NCBI GenBank assembly: GCA_015066705.1 | Contig: SVNV01000001.1 | Span: forward strand, 62,001 to 126,000 | Origin: Ruminococcus sp. | GTDB taxonomy: Bacteria > Bacillota > Clostridia > Oscillospirales > Ruminococcaceae | Length of the DNA stretch: 64,000 bases | Direction: 5' to 3' | Made by a program: the position numbers and the translations under genes | Notes under the pieces: model-generated | What the model saw: only the letters and a program-made list of their open reading frames with translations | What the model was told of the DNA's origin: nothing | Database searches by the model: none | Part shown: piece after piece, positions 17,376-24,594 of the stretch | How the letters are laid out: each line of letters starts with the position of its first letter | How positions within the stretch are numbered: position 1 is the stretch's first letter

Positions 17376-17714
17376 CTACGTATTCTTATCAACTGTGTGG
17401 AACTGCTTTAAGTTGCCGATTTTTTCGTTTCTTTCGTCAAGAACTCTTTCAACGTCCTTCCAGTCAAGCCCCTGATTTGCACAGAGCACCATAACGTGAT
17501 ACAAAAGGTCGTTGATTTCATTCATAAGCTCGTCGTTGTCGCCGTTTTTTGCTGCGATAACTGTTTCGGTAGCTTCTTCGCCAATCTTCTTGCAGATTTT
17601 ATCAACGCCCTTTTCAAAAAGATAGCAGGTGTAGGAATTTTCCTGTGCTGTACCCTGCTCGTAAGCAGTTTTTCTCTGCTTTATAACTTCAAAAATTTCT
17701 TCGTAAACTGTCAT
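17376..17714 (-). CDS. hisE: Phosphoribosyl-ATP diphosphatase HisE
   Basis: A 112-residue all-alpha MazG-like pyrophosphatase for the second step of histidine synthesis, converting PR-ATP to PR-AMP. The metal-binding EEATETVIAAKNGD stretch and the NEINDLLYHVMVL helix are the family signatures. ATG at 17714 is chosen because AAGGAG lies upstream; the longer frame from 17783 only reads through the hisI remnant. The start falls right after the stop of the displaced hisI end (TAA at 17716-17718), so the ancestral hisI-hisE junction is preserved. Its own last 35 codons are duplicated downstream at 17216-17328. Confidence 0.95.
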   Translation of the reverse strand: MTVYEEIFEVIKQRKTAYEQGTAQENSYTCYLFEKGVDKICKKIGEEATETVIAAKNGDNDELMNEINDLLYHVMVLCANQGLDWKDVERVLDERNEKIGNLKQFHTVDKNT

Positions 17715-17715
17715 T

Positions 17716-17799
17716 TTAGTTCTCCTTGTCATTGTAGATTTCTTTAAAAAAACAGCTGTATTCACCTGTATGACAGGCAACACCTGTCTGTTTTTTCAT
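17716..17799 (-). repeat. Duplicated 3' end of hisI (outer copy) forming a 27-codon frame before hisE
   Basis: Minus strand from ATG at 17799: [20 protein letters not shown] followed by IYNDKEN and TAA at 17716-17718. It matches the C-terminus of HisI ([20 protein letters not shown]) at about 86% in DNA, with most changes synonymous. It ends one base before hisE and carries the hisE ribosome binding site (AAGGAG), so it looks like the original hisI end. A GAGGGG element 5 bases before its ATG comes from the hairpin arm and could allow translation of this short frame. Confidence 0.88.
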
Positions 17800-17804
17800 T
17801 CTAT

Positions 17805-17825
17805 CCCCTCGCCGAAGGCGAGGGG
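17805..17825. repeat. Perfect G+C-rich hairpin between the two hisI 3' ends
   Basis: CCCCTCGCC at 17805-17813, loop GAA, GGCGAGGGG at 17817-17825: a perfect 9-bp stem. It lies between the intact hisI stop (17832-17834) and the outer copy. The arm resembles the CCCCCGCC arm in the hisE spacer. Confidence 0.9.
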
Positions 17826-17831
17826 AAGAAA

Positions 17832-18179
17832 CTACTCTTCATTATAAATTTCGTTAAAGAAACAACTGTATTCTCCTGTATGGCAGGCAACACCTGTCTG
17901 CTTGACATTCAAAAGAAGCGTATCGTTGTCGCAGTCAGCATAAATTGAAACAACCTTCTGAAGATGCCCACTTGTAGCGCCTTTATTCCAGTATTCCTGT
18001 CTTGAACGACTCCAATACCATGTATAGCCTGTTTCAAGGGTTTTCTTTAAGCTTTCCTTGTTCATATAAGCAAGCATCAGCACAGTTTTTGTGTCAACAT
18101 CAAAAGCAATAGCAGGTGTAAGCTCGCCCTTTTCAAAATATTTATCCAGATTGTTTATATCAATTTTAATTTTGCTCAT
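17832..18179 (-). CDS. hisI: Phosphoribosyl-AMP cyclohydrolase HisI
   Basis: A 115-residue metal-dependent enzyme that opens the adenine ring of PR-AMP in histidine synthesis. Signatures are [10 protein letters not shown], the active-site [23 protein letters not shown] and the zinc-binding QTGVACHTG with paired cysteines. ATG at 18179 is used, with AGGAG 6 bases upstream; GTG at 18182 is possible. Unlike in many Clostridia it is not fused to HisE. Its C-terminal segment is present a second time at 17716-17799, and the two copies differ mainly at third codon positions. Confidence 0.95.
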   Translation of the reverse strand: MSKIKIDINNLDKYFEKGELTPAIAFDVDTKTVLMLAYMNKESLKKTLETGYTWYWSRSRQEYWNKGATSGHLQKVVSIYADCDNDTLLLNVKQTGVACHTGEYSCFFNEIYNEE

Positions 18180-18188
18180 CACTTACTC

Positions 18189-18944
18189 CTATCTGATAAG
18201 TATACCTTTGCTTCTGCAATCGTCTTTTACTTCCCCGACTGTCAATTCCTTGAAGTGGAAAAGTGAAGCTGCAAGTGCCGCCGAGCAATCTGTTTCAAGA
18301 AATGCGTCTGCGAAATGTTCTAGCTTTCCTGCACCACCACTTGCGATAACAGGAATTTTAACAGCGTCAACTACCGATTTGAGCATTTCCAAATCAAATC
18401 CGCCACGCACTCCGTCGGTGTCGATTGAATTGAGGCAGATTTCCCCTGCACCAAGCTGTTCAATTCTCTTAACCCAGTCAATAAGGTCAATCTGCATATC
18501 AATTCTTCCACCGTTAATAAAAACCGTCCACTTTTTGTCAGCAATTTTCTTGGCGTCAATTCCTACACAGATACACTGTGAGCCAAAAATATCAGCTCCG
18601 TCTTTTATAAGCTGTGGGTTTTTAACCGCCTGAGAATTTACAGAAACCTTATCAGCACCCGCTCTCAGAGTTTCTCTTATATCGTCAACGGTTGTAATTC
18701 CACCACCGACTGTAAGAGGTACAAACACCTTTTTTGCTGTTTCTCTTACAACGTCAAGCATTACACCTCTGCCCTCGTGGGAAGCTGTAATATCATAAAA
18801 AACTATTTCATCTGCGCCCTGCTTATTATATTCATAAGCACACTGGACAGGGTCACCAACTTCCTTAATCCCCTGGAAGTTTACGCCCTTAACAACCTTT
18901 CCATCACGCACGTCAAGGCAAGGAATTATTCTTTTAGCAAGCAT
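18189..18944 (-). CDS. hisF: Imidazole glycerol phosphate synthase cyclase subunit HisF
   Basis: A 251-residue (beta-alpha)8 barrel that joins ammonia to PRFAR to form IGP and AICAR. The opening [15 protein letters not shown] carries the catalytic Asp11, and the internal barrel motifs DITAS and NSIDTDG (catalytic Asp near 130) are intact. Phosphate loops are VGGGI and ASGGAG. It follows hisH with no spacer. In related operons hisA lies between hisH and hisF; here it does not. Confidence 0.97.
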   Translation of the reverse strand: MLAKRIIPCLDVRDGKVVKGVNFQGIKEVGDPVQCAYEYNKQGADEIVFYDITASHEGRGVMLDVVRETAKKVFVPLTVGGGITTVDDIRETLRAGADKVSVNSQAVKNPQLIKDGADIFGSQCICVGIDAKKIADKKWTVFINGGRIDMQIDLIDWVKRIEQLGAGEICLNSIDTDGVRGGFDLEMLKSVVDAVKIPVIASGGAGKLEHFADAFLETDCSAALAASLFHFKELTVGEVKDDCRSKGILIR

Positions 18945-19559
18945 TTATTTTCCCTCCTTGCAAAGCTGTGCAAAATTTTTAAGGATTGAAAGACCTGCGT
19001 CACCTGATTTTTCAGGGTGGAACTGTGCACCAAAAACAGTTTTTCCGTCGCTTACAAGTGCAGGTACTTTTCCACCGTAGGTTGAATACGCAACAACATT
19101 TTCGCTGTCACAAACAGCCTTATACGAGTGAACAAAATACACGTATGTATTATCTGTAAGTCCCTGTGTAAGTGGGCATTCCATATTGAATTCAAGCTCA
19201 TTCCAACCCATATGTGGAATAATCAGGTCAGGTTCATCCATATAACGGACTTCACCCTTGATAAGTCCCAGACCGTCGCATTCCTCAAATTCAAAGCCTT
19301 TTTCAAACAAAAGCTGCATTCCAAGACAAATTCCAAGAAAAGGCTTTTTTTGTGACTGTTCCTTGATTGTATCAACAAGTCCGCTTTCCTTTAACATCTT
19401 CATAGCCCAAGGGTATGCCCCAACGCCCGGAAGAATTATTCCGTCGGCATTTATAATTTCGTCCTTGTCCTTTGTGAGCTTGTTTTCAACGCCTAAAAAA
19501 TCAAGGGCATTTTTAACGCTGAAAATATTGCCTGCGCCGTAGTCAATTATAGCAATCAT
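18945..19559 (-). CDS. hisH: Imidazole glycerol phosphate synthase glutaminase subunit HisH
   Basis: A 204-residue class I glutamine amidotransferase that supplies ammonia to HisF. The nucleophile elbow LGICLGMQLLFE and the catalytic HPEKSG pair near the C-terminus are present, as is the N-terminal DYGAGNIFSVKNAL. It abuts hisF directly. Confidence 0.97.
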   Translation of the reverse strand: MIAIIDYGAGNIFSVKNALDFLGVENKLTKDKDEIINADGIILPGVGAYPWAMKMLKESGLVDTIKEQSQKKPFLGICLGMQLLFEKGFEFEECDGLGLIKGEVRYMDEPDLIIPHMGWNELEFNMECPLTQGLTDNTYVYFVHSYKAVCDSENVVAYSTYGGKVPALVSDGKTVFGAQFHPEKSGDAGLSILKNFAQLCKEGK

Positions 19560-19583
19560 TAAATTATCATTCCTTAAATAAGA

Positions 19584-20168
19584 TTAGAGAACTCCCTTTG
19601 TAGAAAGCACTTCGCCGTTATTGTTCTTCTTTACGGCATTTTTGAAAGCGTGTGCAAACGCCTTGAAAAGAGCCTCGGCAATATGGTGGTCGTTCTTTCC
19701 ATAGCAGTTTTTAAGGTGGAGAGTAATTCCGGAATTAAAGCTTAAAGCTCTGAAAAATTCCTCCACAAGGCAGGTATCCATTTCGCCCATTTTATCATCG
19801 GTAAACTCAGCGTCAAACACCAAAAACGGTCTTCCGCTTACGTCGAGAGCACAAAATCCCAGAGCTTCGTCCATTGGAATATAAGCATTACCATAACGCA
19901 TAATTCCGCTCTTATCGCCAAGAGCCTTTGCGATAGCCTGACCGATTACTATTCCTGTATCCTCAACTGTGTGGTGTGCGTCAACATAAAGGTCGCCCTT
20001 GACATTTACCTCAAGGTCAAGTCCCCCGTGCACTCCGAAGGCTGTAAGCATATGGTCAAAAAATCCTACGCCTGTATCAATTTTAACATTTCCCTCACCG
20101 TCAAGGTTAAGCTTAACGGAAATTTCAGTTTCTTTTGTTTTTCTCTCTACCTGTGCTGTTCTTGACAT
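19584..20168 (-). CDS. hisB: Imidazoleglycerol-phosphate dehydratase HisB
   Basis: A 194-residue manganese enzyme that dehydrates IGP to imidazole acetol phosphate. Two internally repeated metal sites are seen: DHMLTAFGVHGG with DAHHTVED, and CLVEEFFRAL with NDHHIAEALFKAF. It is the stand-alone dehydratase without the phosphatase domain of enteric HisB; no histidinol phosphatase gene is seen in the window. ATG at 20168 is preferred to 20186 because AAAGGA stands 9 bases upstream. Confidence 0.96.
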   Translation of the reverse strand: MSRTAQVERKTKETEISVKLNLDGEGNVKIDTGVGFFDHMLTAFGVHGGLDLEVNVKGDLYVDAHHTVEDTGIVIGQAIAKALGDKSGIMRYGNAYIPMDEALGFCALDVSGRPFLVFDAEFTDDKMGEMDTCLVEEFFRALSFNSGITLHLKNCYGKNDHHIAEALFKAFAHAFKNAVKKNNNGEVLSTKGVL

Positions 20169-20192
20169 AATTTTCATTCCTTTCAAAATAAG

Positions 20193-21245
20193 TCAGATAA
20201 TTTCTCTGAGAACATTTATAAGCTCTGCATTTTCTTCCTCTGTGCCTGTGGAAATTCTAAGATAGCCCTTGAATTTTCTCACAGCGATTGATTTTTCAAG
20301 GAGACTCTCAAAAATTTCATCAGCGTAATCTGTTTTTATAAACACAAAATTTGTAGCGCTTTCATAAATCTTTTCGATTTTATCGCTTACCTCCATAAGC
20401 AGAACGCACGCCTTATAAAGCTCGTTTCTGCCCTCAACCATACGGGCTGTTCTTTCATCAAGAAGTGCTTTTTCCTTAAACACAACTTCAGCAGTTTTCT
20501 GTGAAATAATGTCTGTATTGTATGGAGATTTTACTGCCCTCATAGCGTTTGTAATCTTTTCATTTGCAACAGCAAAGCCCATTCTTATACCTGCAAGACC
20601 GATAGCCTTTGAACAGGTCTTTAAAATCATAAGATTATCATACTGGCTGACGCTGTCAAGAAGTGACTCATTCCAGAAATCCATATAGGCTTCATCAAGT
20701 ACAACAAGGCATTTCTTATTTATCCCGTCAAGGAGCTTCTCAACATTTTTTCTGTCAAGGCCTATTGAAGTAGGGTTACAAGGATTTGAGAAAATAAGCA
20801 TTTTTGCGTTATTTTCGTTACAGAATGAAACAAGCCCCGAAACGTCAATAATCAAATCCTCATTCTTTTCAAAAACAAGTGGCTGGGTCTCATAAATGCT
20901 ACCGTAAAAGGCATACATTGAGAAATCCTGCGACAAGGTAACAACCTTGTCACCTGTTTCTAAGAATGTACTTGAAATAATACTGATAAGCTCATCAGAG
21001 CCGTTACCTGCTGTGATGTATTTTTCTTCAAGATTATAATAATCAGCAAAAGCCTTAACTGCTTCCTTAGCAAAAGGGTCAGGGTATCTGTTAAAGCTGA
21101 GCTTTTTAATTTCTTCGCAAAGCTTATCTTTTAAATCGTCACCCAAATCAAAGCAGCTTTCGTTTGCGTCAAGACGGATTTTATATTCACCCTGAATTGG
21201 CTCATAAGGAATTAAATCCTTTAATTTTTTATTCAACTGATACAT
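20193..21245 (-). CDS. hisC: Histidinol-phosphate aminotransferase HisC
   Basis: A 350-residue PLP enzyme that makes histidinol phosphate. Recognisable parts are RLDANESCFD, AGNGSDELIS, FSNPCNPTSIGLD and the PLP lysine in LKTCSKAIGLAGIRMG. ATG at 21245 has AAAGGA upstream; the longer frame from 21416 overlaps hisD and has no support. It lies between hisD and hisB. Confidence 0.95.
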   Translation of the reverse strand: MYQLNKKLKDLIPYEPIQGEYKIRLDANESCFDLGDDLKDKLCEEIKKLSFNRYPDPFAKEAVKAFADYYNLEEKYITAGNGSDELISIISSTFLETGDKVVTLSQDFSMYAFYGSIYETQPLVFEKNEDLIIDVSGLVSFCNENNAKMLIFSNPCNPTSIGLDRKNVEKLLDGINKKCLVVLDEAYMDFWNESLLDSVSQYDNLMILKTCSKAIGLAGIRMGFAVANEKITNAMRAVKSPYNTDIISQKTAEVVFKEKALLDERTARMVEGRNELYKACVLLMEVSDKIEKIYESATNFVFIKTDYADEIFESLLEKSIAVRKFKGYLRISTGTEEENAELINVLREII

Positions 21246-21288
21246 TTTTGCATTTCCTTTCGAAAATTGCTGATAATTGTGCATTTTT

Positions 21289-22578
21289 TTAAAAACGCAC
21301 TTTGATTGCATTTGCGTGTGCGGTAAGACCTTCCTTATTAGCAATAAGAAGAATATCGTCCTTGGCCTCACCGAGAGCTTCCTCTGTATAGTAGATATAG
21401 CTTGAACGCTTTTCAAAGCTGTTTACTGAAAGTGGTGAAAAAAATCTTGCTGTACCGCTTGTAGGAAGAACGTGGTTTGGTCCTGCATAGTAGTCACCAA
21501 GCGGCTCCGGTGAAAATGCACCGAGGAACACTGAACCGGCATTATCAAGTCTGCCGATATATTCCATTGGGTTTTCAAAAAGAACTTCAAGATGTTCAGG
21601 TGCAAGCTTATTTGCGATATCGCAAGCCTGATTCTTATCGTCACAGATGATAATAGCACCAAAATCCGAAAGCGACTTCAGGATAATATCAGCTCTTGAA
21701 AGAGCAGGAATCTGTTTTTCAAGCTCTTCGATAGTTTCATCAGCAATTCTTTCGCTTGTTGTAACAAGAATTGAAGAAGCAAGCATATCGTGTTCTGCCT
21801 GTGACATAAGGTCAGCGGCAATATACTTAGGATTTGCCTTATGGTCAGCAAGCACGAGGATTTCGCTCGGGCCTGCAATCATATCAATATCAACTACTCC
21901 GTAAAGAAGCTTCTTAGCTGTTGCAACAAAGATATTACCCGGGCCTACGATTTTATCAACCTTTGGAATCTGTTCTGTTCCGTAAGCAAGTGCAGCAACA
22001 GCCTGTGCACCACCTGCAAGAAATACTCTGTCAACACCACAAACAGCAGCTGCAACAAGGATATCCTTATTTGGCTGGCCGTTTTTAAGTGGAGGAGTAA
22101 CCATAATGATTTCCTTAACGCCTGCAATCTTAGCAGGTACGGCATTCATAAGAACTGAAGAAGGATAAGCAGCAGTTCCGCCCGGAACATAAAGACCTAC
22201 CTTATCAAGTCCTCTTACTCTCTGTCCGAGAATTACGCCATTTGGCTGAGGGTCAATAAAGCTCTGAGACTTCTGACGCTGGTGAAAAGCAGTGATATTT
22301 TCCATAGCGTTAAGAAGTGCGTCAACAAACTTCTGGTCAGCTTCTGTAAGTGCTTCGTTGATAACATCTCTCGGTACTTCATAATACTTAGGCTTTATAC
22401 CATCAAACTTCATTGTATATTCAATAACAGCCTTATCGCCTTCTGCTCTTACCTTATCGATAATATCACTGACAACGGCAGTAACCTTCTTATCAGTTTC
22501 ACCGTTTCTCTGTTCAAGCTGATTGAAAAACTCAACCTCATCTGTTCCGTTTGCAAAAATCTTTTTTATGAGAGCCAT
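21289..22578 (-). CDS. hisD: Histidinol dehydrogenase HisD
   Basis: A 429-residue zinc and NAD enzyme for the last two oxidations, L-histidinol to L-histidine. Family motifs PGGTAAYPSSVLMNAVPAK, DMIAGPSEILV, SQAEHD and APEHLEV, and the C-terminal GPNHVLPTSGTARF, are all present. Length is typical. It is third in the operon after hisZ and hisG. Confidence 0.97.
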   Translation of the reverse strand: MALIKKIFANGTDEVEFFNQLEQRNGETDKKVTAVVSDIIDKVRAEGDKAVIEYTMKFDGIKPKYYEVPRDVINEALTEADQKFVDALLNAMENITAFHQRQKSQSFIDPQPNGVILGQRVRGLDKVGLYVPGGTAAYPSSVLMNAVPAKIAGVKEIIMVTPPLKNGQPNKDILVAAAVCGVDRVFLAGGAQAVAALAYGTEQIPKVDKIVGPGNIFVATAKKLLYGVVDIDMIAGPSEILVLADHKANPKYIAADLMSQAEHDMLASSILVTTSERIADETIEELEKQIPALSRADIILKSLSDFGAIIICDDKNQACDIANKLAPEHLEVLFENPMEYIGRLDNAGSVFLGAFSPEPLGDYYAGPNHVLPTSGTARFFSPLSVNSFEKRSSYIYYTEEALGEAKDDILLIANKEGLTAHANAIKVRF

Positions 22579-22613
22579 AGTAATCTTCCTTTCAAATAAT
22601 ACGACCTGACTTT

Positions 22614-23243
22614 TTATATATTAGCCTCAACAAGAGAAACCAGCTTTTCGATTTCTTCCTGTCTTAATTTCATACTAACCATATTTACGATAAGTCTTGC
22701 AGATACAGGAACGATATCCTCAATCACCTCAAGACCGTTTTCCTTAAGGGTAGTACCCGTTTCAACAATATCAACGATACCATCCGAAAGTTCAAGAAGC
22801 GGTGCAAGCTCAACTGAGCCTTCAATCTTGACGATTTCAACGTCCATTCCCTTGCTTTCAAAATGGGCTCTTGCGATATTAGGATACTTGGTAGCAATGG
22901 TCTTTACGTCATATCCGCCATAAAACTTTGAGCCTTTCTTTGTTGCAAGCGCAAACTTACATCTTCCGAATCCCAAATCAACAAGCTCAAAAAACTTACC
23001 CTGCATCTCCATAATGGTATCCTTACCAACAACGCCCATATCACAAACACCGTGTTCAACATATGTAATTACGTCGTTTGCCTTAGCAAGAACAACCTCA
23101 ATATTTCCGTCCTCAACAGGGAGAATAAGCTTTCTTCCCTTTTCTCTTACAGCAGTACAATCATAGCCGATTTTTTCAAAAAGCGAAATTGTATCCTTTT
23201 CAAGTCTGCCTTTTGTAAGTGCAATTCTCAGTGGTTTATTCAT
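22614..23243 (-). CDS. hisG: ATP phosphoribosyltransferase catalytic subunit HisG, short form
   Basis: A 209-residue enzyme for the first step, ATP plus PRPP to PR-ATP. ALTKGRLEKDT at the N-terminus, GVVGKDTIME, and the PRPP-binding DGIVDIVETGTTLKENGL are present. It lacks the C-terminal histidine-binding domain of long HisG, so it needs HisZ for activity and feedback; hisZ lies directly upstream and overlaps by 8 bases. Confidence 0.97.
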   Translation of the reverse strand: MNKPLRIALTKGRLEKDTISLFEKIGYDCTAVREKGRKLILPVEDGNIEVVLAKANDVITYVEHGVCDMGVVGKDTIMEMQGKFFELVDLGFGRCKFALATKKGSKFYGGYDVKTIATKYPNIARAHFESKGMDVEIVKIEGSVELAPLLELSDGIVDIVETGTTLKENGLEVIEDIVPVSARLIVNMVSMKLRQEEIEKLVSLVEANI

Positions 23244-24438
23244 TACAGCAGACCTCCTTTATTTCTTTATCAACAACATAAATCTTATTTATACCCTTTT
23301 CCTTAGCATAAGCAACTGTTTCTTCAAGGGTATCAAAAAGTCCGTTTTCTACTGTCATTCCTTCATTGCAGAGCTTCTGGGCATAAGCCACAGCCTCAAC
23401 AACATAGCCTGTCTTTCCGAAAACAACAGCATCGGGAATTTTGATTTCAGGTGAAGCACCCTTTTTTCTCATATAGTTTGCCACAGCGTCAACGTTGACA
23501 CCGAAGCCGACAGCGTTTACATCTCTGCCGAATTCACCGATAAGCTTATCGTATCTTCCGCCCTTTAAAACTGCAGAGCCAACTCCTGAAATATAGCCCT
23601 TGAAAACAATTCCCGTATAGTAGTCGATATGGCTTACAATACCCAGGTCAACAGAAATCTTACCCTCGTAGCCAAGACTTGAAAGTCTGTTATAAACCTC
23701 TCTGAGATTAACTAAAATTCCGTCAATCTTATCGTCTGTAAAGAGTTCAGCAGCCTTATCAAAAACTTCAACCCCGCCAAAAAGTCTTGGAAGCTGTTTC
23801 AAAGTCCTGATAATCTTATTATCGCCTATTGTGTCAAGCAGGTCGTTAAGTGCAGGATAGTTTTTAGCGGAAATTAGCATTCTTATCTCTTCCTCAACCA
23901 TCTTATCAACGCCAAGCTTATCAACAAGTGCCTTGAAATATCCGATATGACCGATTTCAAGTCTGAAGTTATCATCAAATTCCTTAAGTGACTGAACTCC
24001 AAGACAAAGAACTTCATAATCGCCACGCTTTACAGAAGCACTTCCGATAAGCTCAACGCCTGCCTGAACCATTTCGTCACTTCTACCCTTAAGGAGAGAA
24101 TTATTCTCATAAAGGCTCTGGTTATAAAAAAGTCTGAGAGGAAGCTTTGAATCCTTAAGTCGTGTAGCAACAAGTCTTGCAATGGGAAGTGTTGAGTCAG
24201 GGCGCATAACAATAAGTCTGCCCTTTGAATCGGTAAGCTTATAAAGACTTTCCTGTCTAAAGCCTCTTGCGCTTGAGCTGAACACGTCATAAAACTCAAT
24301 TCCCGGTGTAACAACCTCGCTATATCCAAAGCCCTTGAAAAGCTTTTCGAGTCTGTTTTCAACGTCCTTTCTTGCAAGGCAATCCTCAAAAAGCAAATCT
24401 CTTGTTCCCTCTGGTGTAATCAAATCATATCTTTTCAT
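23236..24438 (-). CDS. hisZ: ATP phosphoribosyltransferase regulatory subunit HisZ
   Basis: A 400-residue paralogue of histidyl-tRNA synthetase without aminoacylation activity that forms the allosteric partner of short HisG. It has class II synthetase-like motifs: EVVTPGIEFYDVF, motif-2-like MRPDSTLPIARLVATRL, and GGRYDKLIGEFG. The C-terminal part is a reduced anticodon-like domain. It opens the his operon about 65 bases after the promoter. Standing first beside hisG distinguishes it from a true HisS. Confidence 0.92.
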   Translation of the reverse strand: MKRYDLITPEGTRDLLFEDCLARKDVENRLEKLFKGFGYSEVVTPGIEFYDVFSSSARGFRQESLYKLTDSKGRLIVMRPDSTLPIARLVATRLKDSKLPLRLFYNQSLYENNSLLKGRSDEMVQAGVELIGSASVKRGDYEVLCLGVQSLKEFDDNFRLEIGHIGYFKALVDKLGVDKMVEEEIRMLISAKNYPALNDLLDTIGDNKIIRTLKQLPRLFGGVEVFDKAAELFTDDKIDGILVNLREVYNRLSSLGYEGKISVDLGIVSHIDYYTGIVFKGYISGVGSAVLKGGRYDKLIGEFGRDVNAVGFGVNVDAVANYMRKKGASPEIKIPDAVVFGKTGYVVEAVAYAQKLCNEGMTVENGLFDTLEETVAYAKEKGINKIYVVDKEIKEVCCNE

Positions 24439-24503
24439 ATACTAACAGGTCTCCTTGATTGTTTTTAAAACATTTTATCGTGCTAAAGTGTTATCATATT
24501 AAC

Positions 24504-24532
24504 ATAATATCATATTATCACAGTTTTGTCAA
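24504..24532 (-). promoter_or_regulatory. Promoter of the his operon with an A+T-rich repeated motif
   Basis: Minus strand: -35 TTGACA (24527-24532), 17-base spacer, -10 TATTAT (24504-24509). The core and its downstream flank contain a direct repeat ATCATATTA (plus strand, twice within about 25 bases), a possible operator. The leader to hisZ is only about 65 bases, too short for a T-box, and no histidine-rich leader peptide is seen. Confidence 0.75.
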
Positions 24533-24594
24533 CCTACAAACTCAACAAAACTCACAAAACAAACCATTACTGCTCGTACATAATATACAAACTA

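Noticed and set aside
17716..17799. Extended hisE start at 17783
   Set aside because: The added N-terminus is an out-of-frame reading of the hisI remnant; ATG 17714 has the proper ribosome site and matches the family.
17216..17902. Diversity-generating retroelement (template/variable repeat pairs at gene 3' ends)
   Set aside because: Differences between copies are mostly synonymous and not confined to adenines, and no reverse transcriptase or accessory gene is in the window.
23236..24438. Histidyl-tRNA synthetase
   Set aside because: Position beside short hisG and the reduced C-terminus fit HisZ; the short HisG requires it.
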